Source of the DNA: a bacterium
Lineage (GTDB): Bacteria > SZUA-79 > Acidulodesulfobacterales > Acidulodesulfobacteraceae
Length of the DNA stretch: 7,868 bases
Assembly (NCBI GenBank): GCA_021821565.1
Contig: JAKACI010000063.1
Location: 1-7,868 of the forward strand
Reading direction: 5' to 3'
Under the pieces are notes generated by a model, which worked only from the letters and a program-made list of their open reading frames with translations, was not told the DNA's origin and did no database searches. The translations under genes and the position numbers were made by a program. Position 1 is the stretch's first letter; every line of letters begins with the position of its first letter. This document shows, piece after piece, positions 1 to 5,566 of the stretch.

Positions 1-89
1 CTGCAGCTGCAAAAATTTATAGTTTTAAATTATTTACTTTAAATACAAAACATTATCCAATGCTGCATAAAGAGGATATTTTAATAAAA
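1..89. other. Intergenic DNA at the left window edge
   Basis: AT-rich sequence after the lipoprotein stop. I see no gene, clear terminator or repeat beyond a CTGCAGCTGCA palindromic stretch at the very edge. Confidence 0.4.
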
Positions 90-512
90 TTAAAACATTG
101 AAGGATGCTGCTCCTTATATATTTTTTGGCTTTTATGATAAAGCACTGATAAAGCATTCATGCAATTTTTAAAACTATACCCGCCGCCTGTTATAATATT
201 TCTGTATGTTTGAACAGGTTCAAGAAGAGTTCCGTATAATTTGGCAAGATGCCTAAAATTATCTCCAATATTTTTTTTCCAGCGCATCGGTTTTTCCGGA
301 ATACGAGGAGCGATAGCGGCAACAAGGGTTTGATTGCAGTTAAATACTTCGACTTTTGCCTTTTTTATATGAGACTTATAGTATTTTAACGAATATATAT
401 GCTTAGGTTTTGGCTTAGCTGCACAGCCTGATAAAAAAACGGAAAAAGTAATTATTATAAAAGAAAAAACAAAAAAATATATTATTTTCTTAAAATTATT
501 TGAATAGTACAT
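90..512 (-). CDS. Small predicted lipoprotein of unknown function
   Basis: A 140-residue protein with a clear lipoprotein signal peptide: positively charged start (NNFKK), a hydrophobic stretch at about 10-26, and lipobox L27-S28-G29-C30. Cleavage before C30 and lipid attachment would leave about 110 residues outside the cytoplasmic membrane. The mature part is basic (AAKPKPKH, HIKKAK) with C59 and C116 as possible disulfide partners, and motifs PRIPEKPMRWKKNIGDNF and TYRNIITGGGYSFKNC that match no family I know. AGAGG lies 13 bases before the ATG, a rather long gap, but no alternative start is near. The residue after C30 is Ala, not the Asp that signals inner-membrane retention in enteric bacteria, so outer-membrane sorting is possible. 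It lies downstream of the PilZ gene with a 130-base gap, so cotranscription is possible but not shown. Confidence 0.75.
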   Translation of the reverse strand: MYYSNNFKKIIYFFVFSFIIITFSVFLSGCAAKPKPKHIYSLKYYKSHIKKAKVEVFNCNQTLVAAIAPRIPEKPMRWKKNIGDNFRHLAKLYGTLLEPVQTYRNIITGGGYSFKNCMNALSVLYHKSQKIYKEQHPSMF

Positions 513-582
513 AGTAATTTAAAATCCTCTAATAATATTTATTAAGTTTATTAAAATAAAAAGATTCATTGCTCACTTGTCG

Positions 583-602
583 CGTAATGACGTGGAATTA
601 CG
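583..602. repeat. Small inverted repeat in the lipoprotein upstream region
   Basis: CGTAAT (583-588) and ATTACG (597-602) face each other across eight bases, about 70 bases before the lipoprotein ATG at 512. It could be an operator or a weak hairpin downstream of the PilZ gene (stop at 643). There is no further support. Confidence 0.3.
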
Positions 603-642
603 TTATAAACGATAAACTAAACCAGTATAGCAATAAAACATT

Positions 643-1365
643 CTAATAAATATTGCCGTTAATTTGGGAACGCTCTATTGTAAGCATAAAATTTATTATT
701 TTATCTAAAATTTTTGTGGAAATATCTAAAAACATAACCCCTGTTCTATATTTTCCATTTATATTTATATAAGTTGAATGCATAATTTTTATATCTAATT
801 TAAAATCATTGTTTTCAAGTTTTATTATAACGTTTTTAAAAACAATGCCTTGTTTAAATTTAATATCGCTATCAAAAGCAAGACCATCCGCACTCAAATC
901 ATAAACTTTATAGAATAAAATATTTTTATTGTATAAAAAACTAATATAGACTGCATCGGTATCATCGGTTGAAACTCTTAACGCCTTCCTTTTTTCAATA
1001 AATATAATTTCTTCAGGTTTATTTATCTCAAAATTATAATCATTATTATCTATAGATATGGTATTTATATAATTAGTTAAAAAATATCTTTCGAAAATAT
1101 CATCGTCATTTCCGATACCAATCTTTAAAAATTTTGATGATATAATATTTTTATTGCCTTCAAAAGGCATAAGAGAATCTATTATTATAGACTTTTTTGT
1201 AGTTTCTATTAAATAAGATTTAAAATATTCTTCACTTGGATATAAAACAATAAATATATTTTTTCTAGAAATTAAAACATTATTTAAAATTTGGTCAATT
1301 ATTTCCGGTTTATTAATTTTTAAAAGCTGAACTTTTGCGTTACCGGAACCTATATTATCATCCAT
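643..1365 (-). CDS. PilZ domain protein, YcgR-like, probable c-di-GMP receptor
   Basis: A 240-residue cytoplasmic protein. The C-terminal half (about 120-235) is a PilZ domain with both c-di-GMP binding motifs: RxxxR as R126-KAL-R130 (EKRKALRVS) and D/NxSxxG as D156-LSADG-161, followed by the YRTGVMFLDIS strand (206-216). The N-terminal 115 residues contain IFIVLYPSEEYFKSYLIETTKKSIIIDSLMP-type beta structure (about 37-67), like the YcgR/PilZN flagellar-brake module that precedes PilZ in these proteins. With the motifs intact, nucleotide binding is likely. The output partner, whether flagellar motor, pilus or polysaccharide synthesis, cannot be told because no such genes are nearby. It is preceded by the MITE-like element and a possible leaderless -10, and followed 130 bases later by the lipoprotein gene. 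Confidence 0.88.
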   Translation of the reverse strand: MDDNIGSGNAKVQLLKINKPEIIDQILNNVLISRKNIFIVLYPSEEYFKSYLIETTKKSIIIDSLMPFEGNKNIISSKFLKIGIGNDDDIFERYFLTNYINTISIDNNDYNFEINKPEEIIFIEKRKALRVSTDDTDAVYISFLYNKNILFYKVYDLSADGLAFDSDIKFKQGIVFKNVIIKLENNDFKLDIKIMHSTYININGKYRTGVMFLDISTKILDKIINFMLTIERSQINGNIY

Positions 1366-1519
1366 TAAATTAATTATAATATTCTTTTCGGTTAATCTTA
1401 GTTATATTTTTTAATTATATGAATATGATTACTATTTTTTTAAGCATTTTTAAATTTATTTACTTTATATATATAAGATATTATATAATAAAAACCTGCA
1501 AAATACAATAAAGTTGAGT
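1366..1519. other. AT-rich intergenic DNA
   Basis: This is the part of the 455-base gene-free stretch (1366-1820) not occupied by the MITE-like element. It is very AT-rich, with no reading frame, RNA gene or strong hairpin. The only candidate signal is the TATAAT at 1378-1373 upstream of the PilZ gene. Confidence 0.5.
1373..1378 (-). promoter_or_regulatory. Possible -10 element of the PilZ gene
   Basis: A TATAAT on the minus strand ends seven bases before the ATG at 1365, the same spacing as at the DUF5714 gene. No TTGACA-like -35 is seen 16-18 bases upstream, and no Shine-Dalgarno sequence precedes the ATG. In DNA this AT-rich the hexamer could be chance. Confidence 0.35.
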
Positions 1520-1576
1520 TTCTCAAGATTGCCGATAGAGATTGTTAAAATAGCTTTAAAGTTATATAAATACCGG

Positions 1577-1596
1577 ATTCCCGCTTTCGCGGGAAT
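1577..1596. repeat. Hairpin repeat ATTCCCGC/GCGGGAAT
   Basis: A perfect 8-bp stem with a TTTC loop, inside the MITE-like element. It shares the ATTCCCGC motif with the left arm of the palindrome at 1636, so both may come from the same repeat family. Confidence 0.8.
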
Positions 1597-1635
1597 GACA
1601 CCCTTTGGGTGAAAACTTAAATACCCGCAAAGTCA

Positions 1636-1693
1636 TTCCCGCCTACGCTTGAATCCAGAAAAATAATTTTCTAGATTCAAGCGTAGGCGGGAA
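1636..1693. repeat. Near-perfect palindrome, 27-bp arms
   Basis: The left arm 1636-1662 and right arm 1667-1693 are complementary at 26 of 27 positions (C1655 against A1674 is the mismatch), with an ATAA loop at 1663-1666. The arms contain TTCCCGCCTACGCTTGAATC. As RNA it would form a very stable hairpin in either direction. It is nested inside the MITE-like element and may represent two facing copies of a dispersed repeat. Confidence 0.9.
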
Positions 1694-1820
1694 AGTTCCT
1701 AAGATAGAAACGCACGCCGTTTCTGTTCACGAGGCTGTAAGTCAATAGCGAAGCAGCCATTCAGAATAAAATTTTCTATCGGCAATTTTGGGAATTGTAG
1801 AAAACGGTCATTGCCCAATT

Positions 1821-2579
1821 TTATATATTGTTAATAATATTATATATTAATTCTGAGGCATTAATGGAAAATTCAAAATCAAAATCCGAAAAATTGTTAT
1901 CTATTTGACGTTCTGGTCCTTTAAATTTAAATAAACTCGCCTCATTTTTGCTATACATATTATCATGCCTATGTTTGCTATAATCATGGTCAGCGTTTTT
2001 GTTAATATTTTTAGCTTCATTAATAACAATGCTATCCAAGTTTATAGACTTAAACATTTTATTTTTTCCAAGGTGCAATAAACTTACTAAAGATTCTATA
2101 AAATAATCAGATTTTTTTTCTATTTGCTTAATCTTTTCATTTATCTTATCATTTTTATCATTTATATTTATATTGCCATAACCTTGCATATTTTGCATAT
2201 TCATATGCTGAGTATCTCGTAATTTCCGTAATTCATCTTGCAAATTAAATAATTCGTCTATATTGTCAATCTGATCTTTTAAATCTTCAAATCTTGTAAT
2301 AAGAATAGGGCACTCTGAATTTGTAAATAAAAGAATATTCTTAATTGCGGAAATATTGTCGCTGTTTTTAAATAATTCTAAGATATTTTGATTATAATCT
2401 TTAAACAAATAATTTAATTTATCTTTATCGGTTTTATTTTTACTTGAATGTTTATTTGAATTGATTTGGGAAATAAAAATTAAACATTGCCATAAATCAA
2501 GAAAAGTCTTGACGGGTTCAATTTGTTTATTTTCATATACTATAAGATAAGATGAGATTAATTCTTTAATATTTTTCAT
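1821..2579 (-). CDS. Hypothetical protein, hydrophilic, partly coiled-coil
   Basis: I do not recognise this 252-residue protein. It has no signal peptide or membrane segment and is rich in Asn, Lys, Asp and Ile. An N-terminal section of about 40 residues (MKNIKELISSYLIVYE, FLDLWQCLIFISQI) looks like folded helical structure. It is followed by a charged NKHSSKNKTDKDK linker and then another helical part to about 110. Residues about 105-160 have a heptad-like hydrophobic spacing (IDELFNLQDELRKLRD, INEKIKQIEKK), interrupted by a Met/Asn/Gly-rich patch (MNMQNMQGYGN) and short NIND/KND/KIN repetition. The C-terminal 60 residues are polar and end in SELIYNIINNI. A strong Shine-Dalgarno site supports translation from 2579. 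A MITE-like element begins 26 bases past the stop, and its hairpins could end transcription. Lineage-specific; no function is proposed. Confidence 0.72.
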   Translation of the reverse strand: MKNIKELISSYLIVYENKQIEPVKTFLDLWQCLIFISQINSNKHSSKNKTDKDKLNYLFKDYNQNILELFKNSDNISAIKNILLFTNSECPILITRFEDLKDQIDNIDELFNLQDELRKLRDTQHMNMQNMQGYGNININDKNDKINEKIKQIEKKSDYFIESLVSLLHLGKNKMFKSINLDSIVINEAKNINKNADHDYSKHRHDNMYSKNEASLFKFKGPERQIDNNFSDFDFEFSINASELIYNIINNI

Positions 2580-2588
2580 TATATAAAA

Positions 2589-2594
2589 CTCCTT
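2589..2594 (-). promoter_or_regulatory. Shine-Dalgarno site of the gene starting at 2579
   Basis: AAGGAG on the minus strand lies 9 bases before the ATG at 2579. It is the strongest ribosome binding site in the window and supports this otherwise unrecognised reading frame as a real gene. A TATAAT lies further upstream (around 2650) but has no good -35 partner. Confidence 0.75.
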
Positions 2595-2700
2595 TACGCA
2601 ATATAGTTTATGATTATTTTTTATAATTAATTTATGTGCATATTTTTTATTATAGCTGATACATTGTGTTATTTTATAATATTAATTTAGGAGTCTATTT

Positions 2701-2770
2701 ATAATATTTAGTATTTATTTTATTTTAATTAAATTAATTTAAATTATTTATTTTATTATTTTATTTTATA
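2701..2770. other. Nearly pure A/T tract
   Basis: Only one base of 70 is G or C (a G at 2711). The tract lies directly against the IS200/IS605-like end and upstream of the gene starting at 2579. It has no reading frame or clear repeat unit, just runs of T2-4 and A2-4. Such DNA is probably bent or easily melted and may attract nucleoid proteins or insertions, but nothing here shows which. Confidence 0.7.
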
Positions 2771-2772
2771 AG

Positions 2773-2819
2773 CCCCCGCCTTTAGGCGTGGGGTCTATGA
2801 CCTGAACTCAGGCTTTAGT
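2773..2819 (-). mobile_element. IS200/IS605-like element end (remnant)
   Basis: Two hairpins follow the DUF5714 stop codon. The first (2793-2773) has eight base pairs with a single bulged A on the minus strand (CCCC-A-CGCC, loop TAAA, GGCGGGGG). A short GC-rich hairpin with a one-base bulge is typical of the ends recognised by single-strand TnpA transposases. The second (2812-2801) is CCTG-AGTT-CAGG. CTAAAGCCTGAGTTCAGG-like sequence beside CGCC-TAAA-GGCG stems is familiar from ends of tnpB-carrying elements. No tnpA or intact tnpB is in the window, so this is at most an orphan end. It could also work as a transcript 3' structure for the DUF5714 gene, but no U-run follows it. The identification rests on resemblance, not a database match. 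Confidence 0.5.
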
Positions 2820-2822
2820 GTC

Positions 2823-3824
2823 TCAGCAGGGAGCGTCATCGGCTTTTACCTTATTCTCGCCAAACGTATATTTTACAGCATTGAGTTTATTATTTTCAAA
2901 CTGTCCGCCGGCATCGCATGCGCTAACATTTACCGCAGCCGCAGGCAAAACGGATGAAAACGGAGTAGATAAATTTGAGGAAACCGATGAAACTGATGAA
3001 TTCCCGTTTTCAGCAGCGGCAGCAGGCATGTAAAAAGCTTGATTCTTATTATTATAAACATTGAATATTACGCCTGCGTAATAAGGACATTTTTCTTTTC
3101 TGCATCCGTGAGGATGTAATTTGACAAAACCGCATTTAATTTCAAAATCTTTATCTGCAAGAACTTCTCCAAAATCTTGATAAATACAGGAGATAATAAT
3201 TTCAATAGCTTTAAACATATATGCTTTACAGCATGAAGGTCCTGTAAGCTCGTAAATCGCGTTTGAAACGGTAGAGGTTAAACCCATTGTAATTTTTTGC
3301 TCTATATCTTTGCCGCAAACCGCTCCTGTTAGAATAGAATAAATTACCCCGCATGCAGGGACGATTCCGCATACCCCGCTTAATCCGCAATATCCTCCTA
3401 CAGCCTGTTTCGATAATCTGAAAAAAGCCTCTTCTATATCCTCATTGCCTATATTAAAAAGTTTTTTGTTTTTTAAACTTGCAAGAATTGAACCCGTCAA
3501 AATATAGCAATGATGACATCCCAGCATTGGTATATTTTGATTTTCTAATATAGAAAATACAATTTCAAAAGGATTTTCGGCAGCAGTATTTATAACAAAT
3601 TCTTTAATATAATTAATTGAAGAAATATTATGGCAGTCATCGCAGACATAATGAGATTCGTCATTTGCGCAGACGATATTTGACTTTTCTTTTTTCCCGC
3701 AGTAAAAACAGGTCAATTCCTCGGAAGATTGCAGATATCGCAATTTACTTCCGCATATCAGACAATTTGAAACGTGGCTGTTATGGTTATCGCAAGAATC
3801 TTCAATTTTATTAATTTCATTCAT
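2823..3824 (-). CDS. DUF5714 domain protein, cysteine-rich, with atypical C-terminal tail
   Basis: Start chosen at the ATG at 3824 (333 residues), because a promoter overlaps the upstream TTG at 3845. Residues 18-64 form a zinc-ribbon-like section: CLIC (21-24), CFYC (40-43, LTCFYCGKK), C52, and YVCDDCH (C61, C64). The DUF5714 core follows, with IPMLGCHHCYI (99-108), VGGYCGLSGVCG (142-153), GPSCCKAY (195-202) and the closing IKCGFVKLHPHGCRKEKCPYY (229-249). No membrane segment is evident. The family occurs in archaea and anaerobic bacteria, sometimes joined to a methyltransferase domain. Its function is unknown, and the many invariant cysteines suggest metal or redox chemistry (inference). 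After about residue 266 the tail changes to Ala/Ser-rich, less AT-rich sequence and ends beside IS200/IS605-like hairpins. It may derive from a TnpB 3' end. The gene stands alone between the ygjP remnant and the IS-like end. Confidence 0.85.
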   Translation of the reverse strand: MNEINKIEDSCDNHNSHVSNCLICGSKLRYLQSSEELTCFYCGKKEKSNIVCANDESHYVCDDCHNISSINYIKEFVINTAAENPFEIVFSILENQNIPMLGCHHCYILTGSILASLKNKKLFNIGNEDIEEAFFRLSKQAVGGYCGLSGVCGIVPACGVIYSILTGAVCGKDIEQKITMGLTSTVSNAIYELTGPSCCKAYMFKAIEIIISCIYQDFGEVLADKDFEIKCGFVKLHPHGCRKEKCPYYAGVIFNVYNNKNQAFYMPAAAAENGNSSVSSVSSNLSTPFSSVLPAAAVNVSACDAGGQFENNKLNAVKYTFGENKVKADDAPC

Positions 3825-3831
3825 AGTTATT

Positions 3832-3860
3832 ATTATATATGCCAATATTCAAAAAATCAA
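3832..3860 (-). promoter_or_regulatory. Sigma70-type promoter of the DUF5714 gene, probably leaderless
   Basis: On the minus strand a -35 TTGATT (3860-3855), a 17-base spacer and a perfect -10 TATAAT (3837-3832) are followed seven bases later by the ATG at 3824. The expected transcription start coincides with the ATG, and there is no Shine-Dalgarno sequence. The site starts one base past the stop of the ygjP remnant. It also covers an upstream in-frame TTG (3845), which argues against that codon as the start. Confidence 0.7.
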
Positions 3861-3861
3861 T

Positions 3862-4203
3862 CTAAAGAAAAGCTGACCGCAGTCGTGCATAATACGGCGA
3901 TAAGTATTCATTTAATTCTTTTTTATAGTTTCTCCAAATAGGCATAAATTTATCCATATAACAAGTAAATGTCTTATTATGGTTTTTTTCTAATAAATGG
4001 GTTAATTCATGCGCCACTATATATTCAATGCAATAATGAGGCTTTTTAATAAGTTCGGGGTTGATCCAAATCCTTTTATTCTCAGGATTGCAGGAGCCCC
4101 ATTTCGTCTTCATTTTCCTTATTTTCCATTCTTTTATAGAAACACCGATTATTTTCTGCCATTTGTCAAAAATATCGGGGAGTTCTTTTTTTAGTTCTTC
4201 TCT
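3862..4203 (-). pseudogene. 5'-truncated YgjP-like (DUF45/M48-type) zinc metallopeptidase
   Basis: The frame from the first Met (ATG at 4113) encodes 83 residues with the YgjP catalytic core: MKTKWGSC, IWINPELIKKP, then the zinc site HELTH (residues 35-39 from that Met) and LLEKNH. Homology does not begin at this Met. The 30 codons upstream, back to an in-frame TAG at 4206-4204, also read like the family (KWQKIIGVSIKEWKIRK before the Met), but they contain no ATG, GTG or TTG. Full-length relatives have roughly 200 or more residues with about 100 before this point, and those are missing: only AT-rich DNA and the stop of the ATPase gene (4251) lie upstream. The simplest reading is a remnant that lost its 5' part. 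Translation from 4113 is conceivable (AAGG lies just upstream) and would give a stub that keeps all visible zinc ligands. Family identity is firm; pseudogene status is inference. Confidence 0.75.
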
Positions 4204-4250
4204 CTATACAATTATCTAAATAAAGTTTATTTTTAATTTTATTTTATAAT

Positions 4251-5507
4251 TCATTCAATATATTTATTTAATTTTAGCAGTTCACCTATAGAAATAAAAC
4301 AAACATCCGTATTATTAACATTTAATAATGTGTTTAATTCTAAGTTTACTATAAATGCCTTTTTTGGCGCATATTTGCCTATAAAACTCCTCATAGACGC
4401 TTCTAATTTAGGCATTTTATATTTTTTATATTTAACTTCTATCGGGATAATTTCCCTGCCGAAATCTAATACGAAATCAACCTCCGCTTTATCTAACGTC
4501 CTCCAGAAATGGATACTTCCGTTTGTAAATTTAATTTTTTCTTTAATAATATTTAAAACTAAATTTTCAAAAACATGTCCGAAGTCGGCATTGTTGCCGA
4601 ATAAATTTATACTAAAATTTCTCAAACCGATATCATAAAAATAATAAACAGGCGATTTAACGATTTCTTTTGAAGAATTTTTAAAATAGGGCATCACTTT
4701 TTGCAAAATAAACGTCTTTTCGGCATAAAAAAGATAATTTTTTAACGTTTGAACGGAAATATTTATTTCAGACGCAATATTAGAATAGTTCGTCAGATTT
4801 CCCAGCCTGCCTGCAAGAATTTTTATTAAATCGGAAAACGCGTCTATTCTTTCAACCTTTAATAAATAAGAAATATCTTTTTCTAAATAACTATGAAAAA
4901 TATCGTTGATAACAAAAATTTTTTCCCTTTGTTCTTTTTCTAGTACAACTCTCGGGTATCCTCCAAAATTGAGATACTCAGCCAGATAAATATTTATTAA
5001 TTCATGTTCTAATTCAAAAAAGGCTGCTAAATCGTCATCATATTTATAATCTGTTTTAAAATTTACAAATTCGTCAAAAGAAACAGTGCCCAGCTCAAAT
5101 ATTCTTTTTCTGCCTACTAATGATTCATGGATTTTTTCTTTTAATTCAAGACTGCCTGAACCGGAAACTATAAGTTTATGCGGAAGATTCATATCGTATA
5201 ATCCTTTTAAAAAAATGCCCGCATCATTTTTTCTCTGAATCTCATCTATAAATATGTAACCCTTCTTGTCTCCAAATTCAAGTTCTATTTTTTTTAACAG
5301 CATATGCTGCGAAGAAAAATAATTTTTATCCATTTCGCTGTCTAAATTTAAAAACAGCGTTCGCTTTCCGTCTTTTTCAAGCTCGGATTTCAATAAATTC
5401 ATTAAAGTTGTTTTGCCGGATTGTCTTGGACCTGTTAGCAGAGAAATCTCTTTTTTCTCGGCGTGGGAAAGCAGGTCTTTATATATATTTCTTTTAATTA
5501 GCTTCAT
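4251..5507 (-). CDS. AAA_14/DUF4143 family ATPase
   Basis: A 418-residue P-loop ATPase of the family with an N-terminal AAA_14 domain and a C-terminal DUF4143 domain. Walker A is GPRQSGKTT (26-34). Walker B is YIFIDE (84-89), followed by IQ. SGSGSLEL (115-122) fits the sensor region. GRKRIFELGTVSFDEF (132-147) and FGGYPRVV (181-188) are typical of the family. The C-terminal part carries a restriction-nuclease-like pattern: E314 in HVFENLV, AEVDFVLD (341-348) and IPIEVKYKK (354-362), in which E342, D344, E357 and K359 resemble a PD-(D/E)XK core. Length is normal for the family. The biological role of these proteins is not established. They are scattered, often multicopy, and frequently stand alone as here. 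A promoter sits directly upstream. The gene ends 45 bases from the broken ygjP-like remnant, so its arrival may have accompanied that truncation (inference). A toxin-antitoxin or defence role cannot be read from the context. Confidence 0.9.
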   Translation of the reverse strand: MKLIKRNIYKDLLSHAEKKEISLLTGPRQSGKTTLMNLLKSELEKDGKRTLFLNLDSEMDKNYFSSQHMLLKKIELEFGDKKGYIFIDEIQRKNDAGIFLKGLYDMNLPHKLIVSGSGSLELKEKIHESLVGRKRIFELGTVSFDEFVNFKTDYKYDDDLAAFFELEHELINIYLAEYLNFGGYPRVVLEKEQREKIFVINDIFHSYLEKDISYLLKVERIDAFSDLIKILAGRLGNLTNYSNIASEINISVQTLKNYLFYAEKTFILQKVMPYFKNSSKEIVKSPVYYFYDIGLRNFSINLFGNNADFGHVFENLVLNIIKEKIKFTNGSIHFWRTLDKAEVDFVLDFGREIIPIEVKYKKYKMPKLEASMRSFIGKYAPKKAFIVNLELNTLLNVNNTDVCFISIGELLKLNKYIE

Positions 5508-5513
5508 GCTTTC

Positions 5514-5541
5514 ATTTTAACCCGATAATTCAGAAAGTCAA
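5514..5541 (-). promoter_or_regulatory. Sigma70-type promoter of the AAA_14/DUF4143 gene, probably leaderless
   Basis: On the minus strand a -35 TTGACT (5541-5536), a 16-base spacer and a -10 TAAAAT (5519-5514) precede the ATG at 5507 by only six bases. The expected transcription start would fall on or next to the ATG, and no Shine-Dalgarno sequence is present. The site separates this gene from the Ehr operon that ends at 5567. Confidence 0.6.
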
Positions 5542-5566
5542 GTGTAAATATACTGATTTTTAACCC

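Larger units (their letters stand above)
1520..1794. mobile_element. 275-bp MITE-like element with terminal inverted repeats
   Basis: The ends form 20-bp terminal inverted repeats: 1520-1539 and the complement of 1775-1794 match at 18 of 20 positions, sharing the core ATTGCCGATAGA. Between them lies GC-richer, hairpin-dense DNA with no gene: ATTCCCGC/GCGGGAAT (1577-1596), CACCC/GGGTG (1599-1611), a long palindrome (1636-1693) and GAAACG/CGTTTC (about 1707-1723). GGATTCCCGC...GCGGGAATGAC and CATTCCCGCCTACGCTTGAATCC resemble widely dispersed intergenic repeats of other bacteria. I see no convincing target-site duplication at the borders. A non-autonomous element moved by a transposase encoded elsewhere is the best reading. 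Lying between the stop at 1821 and the PilZ start at 1365, it may also act as a transcription stop. Confidence 0.7.

Noticed and set aside
1520..1794. CRISPR array or tRNA/ncRNA gene
   Set aside because: The repeats are inverted, not regularly spaced direct repeats, and no cloverleaf or CCA-end structure is present.
2773..2812. Simple intrinsic terminator for the DUF5714 gene
   Set aside because: The hairpin is not followed by a U-run on the minus-strand transcript (it continues CTTATAAAATAAAA), and the bulged stem plus second hairpin fit an IS200/IS605-like end better.
2818..3033. 71-codon plus-strand frame
   Set aside because: It is the antisense of the DUF5714 tail and its Ala/Glu/Thr-rich product looks like a shadow of that composition.
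3824..3845. TTG at 3845 as the DUF5714 start
   Set aside because: It lies inside the spacer of a well-formed promoter, has no Shine-Dalgarno sequence, and adds only seven residues (MAYIIIT) outside the conserved domain.
4330..4638. 102-codon plus-strand frame
   Set aside because: It is antisense to the conserved DUF4143 region of the ATPase, including the EVDFV and IEVKYKK motifs.
4251..5507. Defence system or toxin-antitoxin ATPase
   Set aside because: No partner gene is adjacent. The neighbours are an Ehr subunit and a peptidase remnant, and the family is common without such a role.
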